A DNA stretch of 64,000 bases from Bacillus massiliglaciei (GCF_900098925.1 NZ_LT622360.1:323135-387134); one strand, 5' to 3'; numbered from the stretch's first letter, positions 9,127 through 18,441 are shown. Program-made: numbers and translations. The notes: generated by a model from the sequence alone, not told the origin.

Positions 9127-10086
9127 ATGACTTTTAAAGTGCTGTTAACAGATTATGAGTTTGCTGATTTACGATATGAAGAGGAAGTTTTTCAGGAAAG
9201 CGGGCTGGATATTGAATTCATTAAAGCTCAATGCAAAACAGAAGAAGAAGTGATGGAACAGGCGCAGGAGGCGGATGCCATATTGAATCAATATGCCCCG
9301 ATCTCACGCCGTGTCATTGAATCGCTTCATCAAACAAAAATCATTTCGCGTTATGGGGTCGGTGTTAATACGATTGATCTGGATGCAGCGAAAGAAAAGG
9401 GGATCACAGTTGCAAATGTACCGGATTATGGAATGGAAGAGGTTTCTAACCATGCCCTGGCATTATTGCTGTCATGGGCCCGGAAGGTAACGCTGTTAAA
9501 TAATGAAGTGAAAAAGGGGAATTGGGATTTCAAGTCCGGAGTGCCGATTAACCGGTTCGACCAGCAAACGGTCGGAGTGCTTGGATTTGGACGGATTCCT
9601 CGCCGTTTTATTGAAAAAGTAAAACCGCTCGGTTTTCAAGTTGCAGCCTATGATCCGTTTGTAACAGAGAAAGAAATGGCAGCGGCAGGCGTACAAAAAA
9701 TGGAGCTTGATGAAATAATTCGTACAGCGGACTATTTGTCCGTACATGTTCCGCTTGTGAAGGATACGTTCCATTTAATTAATGAGGAAAGACTTCAGCA
9801 GATGAAGCGGAATGCGGTGATCATTAATACGGCCCGCGGCCCGATTATAGATGAAAAGGCTTTGGCAGATGCACTGGAAAAGGGCATTATTGCCGGGGCT
9901 GCATTGGATGTGACGGAAGAAGAGCCGGTCAGCCTCCATAGTCCGCTTCTCAAAATGGATCAGGTTCTTATCACTCCTCACAGTGCCTGGTATTCAGAAG
10001 AAGCCATGATAGAACTTAGGCAAAAAGCTGCTAAGAATATCGTCCAAGTTTTAAGCGGTGATAGAACACCATACAGCCTAACGTAA
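9127..10086 (+). CDS. D-isomer-specific 2-hydroxyacid dehydrogenase
   Basis: 319-residue NAD(P)-dependent oxidoreductase of the phosphoglycerate dehydrogenase/C-terminal-binding-protein type. The Rossmann motif is VGVLGFGRIPRRF (about 142-154); the usual third glycine is replaced by proline, as in some members of this subgroup. Catalytic residues appear as Arg/Asn in NTARGPIID, Glu in EEEP and His in ITPHSAW. Start ATG 9127 has GAGGAG at 9111-9116; a nearer ATG at 9122 is out of frame. It probably reduces or oxidises a 2-keto/2-hydroxy sugar acid in this cluster. It is too short for serine-pathway SerA, which carries ACT domains. Confidence 0.87.
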   Translation: MTFKVLLTDYEFADLRYEEEVFQESGLDIEFIKAQCKTEEEVMEQAQEADAILNQYAPISRRVIESLHQTKIISRYGVGVNTIDLDAAKEKGITVANVPDYGMEEVSNHALALLLSWARKVTLLNNEVKKGNWDFKSGVPINRFDQQTVGVLGFGRIPRRFIEKVKPLGFQVAAYDPFVTEKEMAAAGVQKMELDEIIRTADYLSVHVPLVKDTFHLINEERLQQMKRNAVIINTARGPIIDEKALADALEKGIIAGAALDVTEEEPVSLHSPLLKMDQVLITPHSAWYSEEAMIELRQKAAKNIVQVLSGDRTPYSLT

Positions 10087-10103
10087 GAAATGGAGGAATG
10101 GAT

Positions 10104-10967
10104 ATGAAATTAGCGGTATTTAAGGCGGATGGCGAGCAGCATCTCGGTGCCGTTTACGGCCATCAGATCACCAGCCTGACAAAACTTAATGCAAATCAGT
10201 TTCCAGCGGATATGAAAACGTTCATTGAACATGGCGATGAACTCCGCGAAAAAGCGGAGCAGCTAATCGGGGAGCACAATAACGAGGCGGCGGTATTTAA
10301 CGTAAATGAAGTGGAATTTATGCCGCCTGTATCCCAGCCGGAAAAAATTATCTGCGTGGGGCTGAATTATCTTGATCATTGTAAAGAAACGGGGATGGAG
10401 CCTCCGGCTTCACCTGTTATTTTTTCAAAATATCCGAATGCACTGACCGGACATGAGGATGCTGTTGAACGACCAATCAATTCAAATGAGGTTGATTTTG
10501 AAGCGGAGCTTGCCATAGTGATGGGAAAAGAAGCCAAGCGAGTAACAGAAGAAGAAGCAGAAACCTGTGTTTTTGGCTATACGATTTTAAATGATATCAG
10601 CGCGAGGGACTTACAATTTAAAGACGGACAGTGGTCGCGCGGAAAAACGGCAGATACTTTTGCTCCAACGGGCCCTGTTGTTGTGACCCAAGATGAAGTA
10701 GGGAATCCGCACCAGTTAAAGATCAGTCTCGATTTAAATGGCGAAAGGATGCAGGATTCAAATACAAGCAATTTAATTTTCAAGGTACCTCAAATTATCT
10801 CCTTTCTATCCCAGTCCATGACCTTAAAACCGGGTGACTTGATTGCTACAGGCACCCCGCCGGGAGTTGGGATGGGCAGGGATCCAAAAGTGTGGCTGAA
10901 GGATGGAGATCGGATGGACGTGACGATTGAAAAGATTGGCACACTCTCCAATTTCGTAAAAGGGTAA
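10104..10967 (+). CDS. FAH-family hydrolase/lyase (second copy in cluster)
   Basis: 287-residue fumarylacetoacetate-hydrolase-family protein. It has the classical order: GLNYLDHCKETG at about 88, metal ligands in EVDFEAELAIVMG at about 130, NDISARDLQ at about 165, and the C-terminal GTPPGVGMG. Closer to the acylpyruvase/2,4-diketo-acid-hydrolase type than the other FAH gene at 3274, so the two are not simple duplicates. ATG 10104 has TGGAGGA (10091-10097) 6 nt upstream; ATG 10098 would touch that site. It could cleave a diketo-deoxy acid made by the adjacent 2-hydroxyacid dehydrogenase, as in the L-fuconate/L-rhamnonate diketo-hydrolase pathways. That pairing is inference. Confidence 0.85.
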   Translation: MKLAVFKADGEQHLGAVYGHQITSLTKLNANQFPADMKTFIEHGDELREKAEQLIGEHNNEAAVFNVNEVEFMPPVSQPEKIICVGLNYLDHCKETGMEPPASPVIFSKYPNALTGHEDAVERPINSNEVDFEAELAIVMGKEAKRVTEEEAETCVFGYTILNDISARDLQFKDGQWSRGKTADTFAPTGPVVVTQDEVGNPHQLKISLDLNGERMQDSNTSNLIFKVPQIISFLSQSMTLKPGDLIATGTPPGVGMGRDPKVWLKDGDRMDVTIEKIGTLSNFVKG

Positions 10968-10991
10968 AGAAAAGAGAAGGAAGGGCTCAAA

Positions 10992-11948
10992 ATGGATGTA
11001 GTAACAATTGGCGAAACGATGGCGTTGTTTACCCCCAATGAAGAAGGACCGCTGCGCCACGCCCGTTCTTTTTCCATGAAGTTTGGCGGGGCGGAATCAA
11101 ATGTGGCGATCGGATTAAGCCGTCTCGGACATAAATCCCGCTGGATCAGCCGCCTTGGCATGGATGAATTCGGAGATGCGATGCAGGCTTTCATTCGGGG
11201 AGAAGGCGTCGATGTCTCATATGTTACACGCGATACAAATGCCCCGACTGGTGTTTTCTTTAAAGAATTCCGGCGCCTGAATGACACCAGAGTCTATTAT
11301 TATAGAAAAAACTCAGCGGCCAGTAAAATGAACGCTGAGATGCTCCCGGCAGTAGCTATCTCCGATTCGGCCTATCTTCATCTAACAGGCATTACGCCGG
11401 CTCTCAGCGAATCATGCCGTGAGCTTCTGGATAAAGCGCTCCGCATTGCTAAGGAGAATCAGATGAAGATCGTCTTTGATCCGAATATCCGTCTGAAATT
11501 ATGGGAGGACAAAAGTGAAGCCCGCCGTTTTATGAAAAAGTATGCTTCAGAAAGCGATTTGGTCCTGCCGGGGATTTCTGAGGCTGAATTCTTATTTGGT
11601 GCCTGCTCACCGGAGGAATATGCGAATCTTTTTCATGAACTCGGAGCAGAAACAGTGCTTTTAAAAATGGGAGAAAAAGGTGCGCTTGTTTCCTCTTCTT
11701 CCGTGCCAAAAACTTTTGTACCTGGATTCCAGGTGGAGCGTGTTATTGACCCGGTCGGTGCGGGAGATGCATTCGCTGCCGGAGTGCTTTCAGGTCTCCT
11801 TGACGGATTGCCGCTAATTGAAGCAGTACGCAGGGGCAATGCGATGGGAGCAATGGTTACCATGGTAAATGGAGATGCAGAAGGGCTGCCGGACCGAAAC
11901 GACTTAGCTTCGTTTATGAATGGCAGTCTGGAAGATGTAAAGAGATAG
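10992..11948 (+). CDS. kdgK: PfkB-family 2-keto-3-deoxygluconate kinase
   Basis: 318-residue ribokinase-fold sugar kinase. The N-terminal VTIGETMALF and FGGAESNVAIGLSRLG, and the C-terminal signature DPVGAGDAFAAGVLSG with its catalytic Asp, are clear. Expected to phosphorylate 2-keto-3-deoxygluconate to KDPG, the substrate of the aldolase encoded 15 bp downstream; this kdgK-eda pairing is standard in Bacillus uronate clusters. AGAGAAGGAAGGG precedes the ATG. Confidence 0.9.
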   Translation: MDVVTIGETMALFTPNEEGPLRHARSFSMKFGGAESNVAIGLSRLGHKSRWISRLGMDEFGDAMQAFIRGEGVDVSYVTRDTNAPTGVFFKEFRRLNDTRVYYYRKNSAASKMNAEMLPAVAISDSAYLHLTGITPALSESCRELLDKALRIAKENQMKIVFDPNIRLKLWEDKSEARRFMKKYASESDLVLPGISEAEFLFGACSPEEYANLFHELGAETVLLKMGEKGALVSSSSVPKTFVPGFQVERVIDPVGAGDAFAAGVLSGLLDGLPLIEAVRRGNAMGAMVTMVNGDAEGLPDRNDLASFMNGSLEDVKR

Positions 11949-11963
11949 GAAGGTGGAAAAAAC

Positions 11964-12608
11964 GTGGTAATTACAGAAAGGCTGAAACAAGAGAAATTAA
12001 TTGCCGTGATCCGGGGGGCCAGACCGAATCAAATTGTTCCGATTGCCCGGGCTTTGAAAAAAGGCGGGATACGTGTACTTGAAATAACAGCAGAAACGCC
12101 CGGATTCCGTCAATCGATTGAAACAGTAAAGAGTGATCTTGGCGATAGCATTATTGCCGGTGCCGGCACTGTACTGGATGCAGAAACGGCCCGGATGGCG
12201 ATTCTGTCTGGTGCAGAATTTATCGTCTCTCCGACAGTCAGCCCTGACACAATAAATATGGCAAAGCGCTATGGGATTATCAGTATGGCAGGAGCTTTAA
12301 CCCCCACTGAAATATTGACAGCGTATGAACAGGGAGCGGACATTATTAAAGTGTTTCCGGCCAGCACAGTTGGTCCTGGTTATTTTAAGGATATAAAAGG
12401 TCCCCTTCCGCATATCCCGCTGATGCCGACAGGCGGTGTCAATCTTGAGAATCTCGGTGACTTCTTAAAGGCCGGAGCTGTCGCCGTCGGCCTGGGGGGT
12501 TCCTTGGTCAATGCGGCGAAATTAAATTCGGCTGAAGACTATGAACAATTAACAGAAACAGCTAAACGCTTTTCAGAGGCTGTCCAAAAAAGCAAAGTTC
12601 TTTTATAA
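11964..12608 (+). CDS. eda: KDPG/KHG aldolase
   Basis: 214-residue class I aldolase that splits 2-keto-3-deoxy-6-phosphogluconate to pyruvate and glyceraldehyde-3-phosphate. The catalytic Glu is in LEITAETPG (about 42), GAGTVLDAE follows at about 66, and the Schiff-base Lys is in DIIKVFPAS at about 128; PTGGVNLEN binds phosphate. The start is GTG 11964 with GGAAGGTGG upstream. It is the last gene before a strong bidirectional terminator, so it closes the operon. Confidence 0.92.
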   Translation: MVITERLKQEKLIAVIRGARPNQIVPIARALKKGGIRVLEITAETPGFRQSIETVKSDLGDSIIAGAGTVLDAETARMAILSGAEFIVSPTVSPDTINMAKRYGIISMAGALTPTEILTAYEQGADIIKVFPASTVGPGYFKDIKGPLPHIPLMPTGGVNLENLGDFLKAGAVAVGLGGSLVNAAKLNSAEDYEQLTETAKRFSEAVQKSKVLL

Positions 12609-12636
12609 ACGATAAATATAGATTATTATATGACAA

Positions 12637-12687
12637 AACAAAAGCCCCTTTCTAATCTTTGCATGATTAGAGGGGACTTTTGTTTTT
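12637..12687. terminator. Bidirectional intrinsic terminator
   Basis: AAAAGCCCCTTTCTAATC pairs with GATTAGAGGGGACTTTT around a 7-nt loop, with A- and T-tracts on both sides. It serves eda on the plus strand and the EamA-type gene on the minus strand. Confidence 0.92.
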
Positions 12688-13603
12688 ATACAGAAGTATT
12701 TTTGCTTTTCTTTTGATACATCCACATCTCAATGGTTCCCGACCCAAGCATAACTCCGGATACAATGAAAATTAAGCCGACAAATTGGGCAGGCATGATG
12801 GTTTCTTTGAGGAACAGGGCAGCTCCTACTAGAGAGAAGAATGTATTTAGATTAAGGAAAATGGAGGATTCCGCAGCACCTACCTTGCCGATCGCATAGT
12901 TATAAACCATATGTCCGATACCTGTTGCGATAATCGCAGAGAAAAAGAAGGCGGTCCAAATCGATGCAGGAGCAGATAGGACGGAAGTCAATCCGCCAGG
13001 TTCCTTCCAAATGCTGATGCAAAATAGAATGATAGATCCTATCAGCATCATATACCCTGTTAACAGGCGCGGATCCATTGTTTTTGCCGCCCGGTTAATT
13101 AAGATGAAGCTTAAGGCCTGAGAAAGAATAGCAAAGAAAATATCTGCATCTCCTAGATTGACAGACTGGATGTTACCGCTTCCAGCAAGGACGGTGAAAC
13201 TGACGCCGACACCGCCGCTAATAAATCCTATAAAACGAATGAAGGAAGGCTTTCTTCGCAAAAAGGCCATCGATAAAAGGACAGTCAGAAGAGGCCCCAT
13301 CCCTAATATTAACCCTGCATTAGTAGCTGATGTCTTTGTCAGACCTTCCGCTAAAAGGAAATGGTGAAATACAATACTTAAAAGGGTTCCTCCTAAAATA
13401 AAGGATAATTCGCTTTTTTTAGGAAGGCGAATGCTGCACATGAAACCGAGAATCAAAAAGACAATTAGCGAGGCAGTGAAAATTCTTAAAGATGTAATGG
13501 TAATCGGCTCTGCATACTCTACTAATATTTTCACTACTGAAACATTTAATCCCCAGGTAATCATGATCCCGGTCAGCAGGATGTAGATTTTTGAATGACT
13601 CAT
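12686..13603 (-). CDS. EamA-family (DMT) exporter
   Basis: About 305 residues with ten hydrophobic segments arranged as two EamA repeats, typical of drug/metabolite transporters that export amino acids or metabolites. The basic C-terminal tail (MWMYQKKSKN) is normal. The preferred start is the ATG whose complement is at 13601-13603, with GAAAGGA 8 nt upstream; an earlier in-frame ATG (complement ending 13654) lacks a site. It is convergent with the sugar-acid cluster and shares its terminator. Substrate cannot be inferred. Confidence 0.87.
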   Translation of the reverse strand: MSHSKIYILLTGIMITWGLNVSVVKILVEYAEPITITSLRIFTASLIVFLILGFMCSIRLPKKSELSFILGGTLLSIVFHHFLLAEGLTKTSATNAGLILGMGPLLTVLLSMAFLRRKPSFIRFIGFISGGVGVSFTVLAGSGNIQSVNLGDADIFFAILSQALSFILINRAAKTMDPRLLTGYMMLIGSIILFCISIWKEPGGLTSVLSAPASIWTAFFFSAIIATGIGHMVYNYAIGKVGAAESSIFLNLNTFFSLVGAALFLKETIMPAQFVGLIFIVSGVMLGSGTIEMWMYQKKSKNTSV

Positions 13604-13976
13604 TGGAAACATCCTTTCAACTATAACGATTGGATAATTATACACTATTTTCAAATTATTAGTACTTGTAAATTTATTATTTTTAATAAAGCAGCTTCCG
13701 CATTTGTTAAATGGAATACCCGTCTTTTTAGAATAGTTCTTAAGCAGATGAAAATCTACAAAAATCTGAATAATTCAAAAACATTGTCAATTGATAGTCG
13801 ATATCTTACAATATGAGGTACCAAACTGTTTTTTTACAGAGATTGGTAATGGGAGGGCTGAAGAAACGGGCTGTATTTATGCAGGACATGTCAATCCAAA
13901 ATGGTAAATAAATACAAGTGCGGCAGACGCGGAGTTCAGAGGGGCCTTTTATAAATAGAGCGAAAGGATGTTGAGC
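13604..13976. other. Intergenic region, no feature assigned
   Basis: 373 bp between the divergent EamA and NlpC/P60 genes, presumably holding both promoters. AT-rich in the left half; the right half (about 13850-13960) is richer in purines and G. No riboswitch, operator or convincing small gene could be supported. Confidence 0.5.
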
Positions 13977-14975
13977 ATGAGCGGACCAAAATGGATTGTT
14001 ATACTTTTGTCACTGGTCATACTCTTTTCAGGACCTGTATTATCAAAAGCTGAAGAAAGAGAAAGCACAGCTTATATTGATGTTGCTGCAGCCACACTGT
14101 GGACAGAACCGGGTCTGCTAAGGGACTTGGATGCTCCTTCGGCTTCGCATCCTGTCGATTTAAAAAATTGGACGGGCAGTATGAGCTATGAAGATAAACT
14201 GTGGCTTGTCGGGAACTTAGAGACTCAGGCATTATACGGATCAAGAGTAACCATCCTCGAAGAAAAAGGGGATTGGGTGAAGGTAGCCGCTGCAAACCAG
14301 CCTACACCAAGAAACAGTGAGGGTTATCCTGGTTGGATGCCAAAGAAACAATTGGTGTATAACAGGGGATTCGGACAAAAACTCGACCGGAATTTTGCTA
14401 TCGTCACCTCGCCTTCTGCCTGGCTTTATAAAGACCAAAAACAGAAAAAAAGATTCTTGGAGCTAAGCTTTGATACCCGGCTTCCTGTCCTGCAGCAAAA
14501 GAAAGACGCGATTCAAGTCATGACACCGGGAGCAGGAGCAAAGTGGATTTCTAAGATGGATGCATCTGTTTATAAAAATGAGGATCAAATCCCGGTCCCT
14601 GCTGGAGAAACCATCGTCGAAACGGGGGAGATTTTCCTTGGTCTGCCTTATCTTTGGGCTGGAATGTCAGGCTTTGGTTTTGACTGTTCTGGATTTACGT
14701 ATACGGTGTATCATGCCAACGGGATCACGATTCCGCGTGATTCTTCTGTACAGGCAGTAAATGGAACACCAGTGAATAAGGAAGATTGGCAAGCGGGTGA
14801 TCTTTTGTTTTTTGGCTATGATGAAGGAAAAGGAAAAATTCATCATGTGGGCATCTATATAGGCGACGGAAAAATGATCCATTCTCCGAACAGCTCAACC
14901 CACGTCAGAATTGATGAGATTGCAGTCTCCGGCTATGGAAATGAATACGCTGGAGCCAGAAGGTATATAAAATAA
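13977..14975 (+). CDS. Secreted NlpC/P60 peptidase with SH3-like domains
   Basis: About 332 residues. A signal peptide is visible at residues 1-25 (KWIVILLSLVILFSG, then SKAEE). The middle carries SH3b-like segments (VTILEEKGDWVKVAAAN and GWMPKKQLVY), and the C-terminal third is an NlpC/P60 cysteine peptidase with Cys in FDCSGFTYTVY, His in HHVGIYIGDG and the PRDSSVQA and DLLFFG motifs. It should cleave gamma-D-Glu-diaminopimelate bonds in peptidoglycan outside the cell, like YkfC or YgiM-type enzymes. ATG 13977 has GAAAGGA 8 nt upstream. Monocistronic, ended by a strong terminator. Confidence 0.88.
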   Translation: MSGPKWIVILLSLVILFSGPVLSKAEERESTAYIDVAAATLWTEPGLLRDLDAPSASHPVDLKNWTGSMSYEDKLWLVGNLETQALYGSRVTILEEKGDWVKVAAANQPTPRNSEGYPGWMPKKQLVYNRGFGQKLDRNFAIVTSPSAWLYKDQKQKKRFLELSFDTRLPVLQQKKDAIQVMTPGAGAKWISKMDASVYKNEDQIPVPAGETIVETGEIFLGLPYLWAGMSGFGFDCSGFTYTVYHANGITIPRDSSVQAVNGTPVNKEDWQAGDLLFFGYDEGKGKIHHVGIYIGDGKMIHSPNSSTHVRIDEIAVSGYGNEYAGARRYIK

Positions 14976-14983
14976 AGTCCGGA

Positions 14984-15020
14984 AAAGCTTAAGGGAATCA
15001 GTCTCCCTTAAGCCTTTTTT
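14984..15020 (+). terminator. Intrinsic terminator
   Basis: GCTTAAGGGA (14987-14996) pairs perfectly with TCCCTTAAGC (15004-15013), followed by CTTTTTT. Confidence 0.95.
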
Positions 15021-15164
15021 GCCCTGTTTCAAATGGGGAAAATGCAGGGTATAACAAAAGATTCCTTCGTTAGGTATCATTTTTAGTCTAATGGCTGGAT
15101 GAAATATTGCAGGAAAACTTCACGTGGATCAAGGGAAGTTCTGTAAATGGAGGGGTGAAAATGT

Positions 15165-15893
15165 ATGTGGACCGCAGCTTTTTGGGGAGCGGTATCAGGG
15201 TCAGCCGTTTTCATTGGGGCTGTTATAGCTTTGCTGATAAAAATCCCTAAAAAAATCATTGGATTTATCATGGCTTTTGGTACAGGCGTCTTAATCGGAG
15301 CGGCAGCTTATGAATTGCTCGCCGAATCTGTTGCCGATGGAGGGATGCTGGCGACTGCCGTTGGATTTATTGCCGGGGCCGGCATATTTACTTTGCTGGA
15401 TACCTGGATTTCTAAGAAAGGGGCAGCGGACAGGAAACGCTCAGGCGATCAGGGAGCCCCAAAGGGAATGGCGATTTTTATTGGAACGGTGATGGATGCC
15501 ATCCCTGAATCCATTATGATTGGGGCGAGTCTCCTGACAGGGCAATCTGTCAGCTGGCTCCTTGTTGCTGCCATATTTATCAGTAATATACCAGAGGGAC
15601 TTTCGAGCACAAGCGGCTTGAAGAAAAGCGGTTATACTGCATCGAGAATTTGTCTTTTGTGGGCAGCTGTTATTGTCATATCCTCGTTAAGCTCTTGGGG
15701 GGGATATTTCTTTCTTGCTGAAGCCCCTGATTCTATTCTTGCCGGAATCGCTGCATTTGCCGGAGGCGGAATTATTGCCATGATATCTTCTACGATGATG
15801 CCCGAAGCGTATGAAGACAGCGGACCGGCAACAGGATTTATTGCCTCCTTAGGTTTGCTGGTGTCATTAATTTTGAATCAGTTTTCTTCATGA
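15165..15893 (+). CDS. ZIP-family metal transporter
   Basis: 242 residues with about seven to eight membrane segments. The ZIP signature is seen in GTVMDAIPESIMIGASL (about 107-123) and FISNIPEGLSSTSG (about 142), with metal-binding His replaced by Asp/Glu/Asn as in a number of Bacillus ZIP-like proteins. A short charged loop (SKKGAADRKRSGDQG) separates the halves. ATG 15165 is used; ATG 15161 is out of frame. Probably moves a divalent cation such as zinc into the cytoplasm, but the missing histidines make substrate and direction uncertain. Confidence 0.78.
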   Translation: MWTAAFWGAVSGSAVFIGAVIALLIKIPKKIIGFIMAFGTGVLIGAAAYELLAESVADGGMLATAVGFIAGAGIFTLLDTWISKKGAADRKRSGDQGAPKGMAIFIGTVMDAIPESIMIGASLLTGQSVSWLLVAAIFISNIPEGLSSTSGLKKSGYTASRICLLWAAVIVISSLSSWGGYFFLAEAPDSILAGIAAFAGGGIIAMISSTMMPEAYEDSGPATGFIASLGLLVSLILNQFSS

Positions 15894-15978
15894 TTATTTC
15901 TTTCTTTGATCTTTACATAGAGAGAATAAATGCATACAAGCTGAAATAGCTTATAAAAAAGGTTCCAGGAGGGATGGG

Positions 15979-17238
15979 ATGAGCAGCAGGCTGTCCGTGA
16001 AGGAAAGAAGCTGGGCTTTCTATGATTGGGCCAATTCGGCCTATTCTGTTGTTGTGGTGACAGCTATATTCCCTTTGTATTTTAAAGAAGCGGCTTCCGC
16101 GGCAGGTATTTCGGCTTCCGTTTCCACAGCATACTGGGGATATGCCAATTCTATTTCCACGCTTTTTATTTCATTACTTGCTCCTATTTTGGGAACACTT
16201 GCTGATTTTAAAAACTTTAAGAAGCGGTTTTTTTTCTTTTTTGCTTCACTTGGAATTGTTTTTACTTTCCTGCTCGCTGCTGTGCCTGCAGATCAATGGC
16301 TGCTCCTGCTCATTTGTTTCATTCTTACTTCTGTTGGCTATGCGGGCGCCAATATCTTTTATGACGCCTTTTTGGTTGATGTAACGGATGAAACCAGAAT
16401 GCACCGTGTCTCTTCGTATGGCTTCGCTTATGGATACGTGGGCAGCATAATCCCATTTTTATTTGGAATTGTACTCATTCTTCTTTCACAGAACCAGGTA
16501 ATTTCTTTGACTCCTGTCATGGCTAGTCAGGCTGCCTTTGCTATTACCGCTTTATGGTGGGGGCTTTTTACCATTCCTTTAATCAAAAATGTCGAACAGG
16601 TCTATTATGCAGAAAGAGTCCCAAAACTGATAACCGCAAGTTTTAAAAAGCTGTTTGCCACAATAAGAAATATCCGTTCCTACAAAACATTAAGTCTGTT
16701 TTTGCTGGCTTACTTCTTTTATATTGACGGCGTAAATACGATCACGGTTATGGCGACTGCGTTCGGTTCCGATTTAGGAATTGGTTCAGCGGACTTATTA
16801 ATGATCTTATTGGTGACACAGATAGTTGCTGCGCCATCGGCCATTTTGTTCGGAAACCTTGCAGAACGATATCAAGAGAAAAGGATGATTATGGCTGGTA
16901 TCGGGATATATATTGGAATATCCGTTTATGCGTATTTTCTTGATTCTTTACTGGATTTTTGGATTATTGCATTGCTCGTAGGCTGTGCCCAGGGGGGAGT
17001 GCAGGCATTAAGCAGATCGTATTTTGCCAAGCTGATTCCTAAGGAAGCCTCTAATGAATTTTTTGGCTTTTATAATATTTTCGGTAAATTTGCTGCCATT
17101 ATCGGGCCGCTGCTTGTCGGGGTCACGGCCCAAATGACGGGGAGGACAAATGATGGCGTTTTCAGCTTGATTCTGCTTTTTATCATTGGGGTTCTTATCC
17201 TGATGAAGCTGCCGCGTCAGGAGAGACCTTTTTCATAG
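15979..17238 (+). CDS. MFS transporter, UMF1/Atg22-like family
   Basis: 419 residues with about twelve membrane segments. The N-terminal KERSWAFYDWANSAYSVVV is the hallmark of the UMF1 (Atg22-like) major-facilitator family. FYDAFLVDVT and a conserved GYVGSIIPF follow. AGGAGGGA lies just before the ATG. Substrate of bacterial members is unknown; eukaryotic Atg22 exports amino acids from the vacuole. It is convergent with ctaB and shares a bidirectional terminator with it. Confidence 0.85.
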   Translation: MSSRLSVKERSWAFYDWANSAYSVVVVTAIFPLYFKEAASAAGISASVSTAYWGYANSISTLFISLLAPILGTLADFKNFKKRFFFFFASLGIVFTFLLAAVPADQWLLLLICFILTSVGYAGANIFYDAFLVDVTDETRMHRVSSYGFAYGYVGSIIPFLFGIVLILLSQNQVISLTPVMASQAAFAITALWWGLFTIPLIKNVEQVYYAERVPKLITASFKKLFATIRNIRSYKTLSLFLLAYFFYIDGVNTITVMATAFGSDLGIGSADLLMILLVTQIVAAPSAILFGNLAERYQEKRMIMAGIGIYIGISVYAYFLDSLLDFWIIALLVGCAQGGVQALSRSYFAKLIPKEASNEFFGFYNIFGKFAAIIGPLLVGVTAQMTGRTNDGVFSLILLFIIGVLILMKLPRQERPFS

Positions 17239-17244
17239 AAGACA

Positions 17245-17290
17245 TAAAAAAAGGAAGCTCGATTCTGCTGCGAATGGAACTTCCTTTTTT
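17245..17290. terminator. Bidirectional intrinsic terminator
   Basis: AAAAAAAGGAAGCTC and GGAACTTCCTTTTTT pair over about 14 bp with an inner ATTC/GAAT stem. Located between the convergent MFS gene and ctaB. Confidence 0.9.
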
Positions 17291-17291
17291 G

Positions 17292-18209
17292 CTATCTGAT
17301 AAATGAGAAGATAATCATCGTTACTAACAGGATCGTCAGGTGATTTAAGGAAATGATGAACGAAAGCTTCGCCCATTTTTGATCATCCTTCTTATTAAAA
17401 CTGTATACGCATGCTGCAAACCATACGATCGTAAGAAGCAGCATTGTCAGTGCAAGAAACTTACTGAAAGGCCAGAATAAAAATGATGCAGCCATTAATA
17501 GGATTAAATAAACAATCGATTGAATTTTAGTCCGTTTAATGCCTTTAATCACGGGGAGCATCGGGATGCCGGCCGCTTTATATTCTTCAAGTCTGCGGAT
17601 TGCAATCGCATAAAAATGCGGAGGCTGCCATAAAAACATGAGCATAAATAACCCAATCGCAACCGGATGGAAGAGATCATTAGACACGGCTGCCCAGCCA
17701 ATAAGCGGAGGCATAGCACCGGAAAGACTGCCTACCTCTGTATTTAATACGGTTGTGCGTTTAGTCCACATCGTATAGGGGAAGACATAAAATAAAAACC
17801 CTAACAGTCCCATTAAAAAGGCAAGCATTGACGCAGAATATAAGAGCACAAGTCCTGCCGCTGTTAAGAAGATTCCGAGCCATAAAGCAAATTTGGGATT
17901 GATCGAACCATCCACTGTCGGCCGGCTCTGGGTCCTTTTCATAATGGCATCAATATCCTGATCATAAAAATTATTGATGGCTCCTGCACCGCCAACTACC
18001 ATTGAAGTACCTATTATAGCTAAAACGATGACCGGAATGTATGCGGCAAAGCTTAGGTCGAAAGCATACAAAGCAAGACAAAGTCCTGCAATCATTCCCA
18101 TCACGTTCGACTTAATGATTCCTGTTTTAATGATTCCTCTTATAACATTCCATGAAAAGTAAGACTTTAAAGAAAAAGAGGTCTTTTCCATTACTTCTGT
18201 ATTGTTCAC
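17292..18209 (-). CDS. ctaB: Protoheme IX farnesyltransferase (heme O synthase)
   Basis: About 305 residues with nine hydrophobic segments, UbiA superfamily. The prenyl-diphosphate/Mg2+ motif NNFYDQDIDAIMKRTQSRP and the loop TKRTTVLNTEVGSLSGAMPP are diagnostic of CtaB/CyoE. It farnesylates heme B to heme O for cytochrome oxidase. The likely start is GTG (complement ending 18209), 7 nt after GAGGAG; the ATG ending 18215 sits only 1 nt from that site. It lies alone and divergent from the copper regulon, whereas in B. subtilis ctaB lies beside ctaA. Cytochrome oxidase needs both heme and copper, which may explain the pairing. Confidence 0.93.
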   Translation of the reverse strand: MNNTEVMEKTSFSLKSYFSWNVIRGIIKTGIIKSNVMGMIAGLCLALYAFDLSFAAYIPVIVLAIIGTSMVVGGAGAINNFYDQDIDAIMKRTQSRPTVDGSINPKFALWLGIFLTAAGLVLLYSASMLAFLMGLLGFLFYVFPYTMWTKRTTVLNTEVGSLSGAMPPLIGWAAVSNDLFHPVAIGLFMLMFLWQPPHFYAIAIRRLEEYKAAGIPMLPVIKGIKRTKIQSIVYLILLMAASFLFWPFSKFLALTMLLLTIVWFAACVYSFNKKDDQKWAKLSFIISLNHLTILLVTMIIFSFIR

Positions 18210-18441
18210 TATCATTCTCCTCTTTTTTTATGATTGAGAATAAAGGATTGGTTTTTCGTTGCCTTATTATTTTAACATAAATTTAATTTAGAAGGCTTGA
18301 TTAGGCTCGGTCAAATTTCGTCAATAATATGGACAAAGTGTGAATATTTGAAAAATGACAGGTTTTCCTGCTGGAATTCCTATCCATAAGCCAGAAAGGG
18401 ATAATACCGAAAAAAATCGGTGAAAAGTAAACGTTCTTTAC

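Noticed and set aside
13850..13960. Riboswitch (for example c-di-AMP type) before the NlpC/P60 gene
   Set aside because: The G-rich leader hinted at structure, but conserved ydaO/yuaA motifs could not be found and no terminator hairpin precedes the gene.
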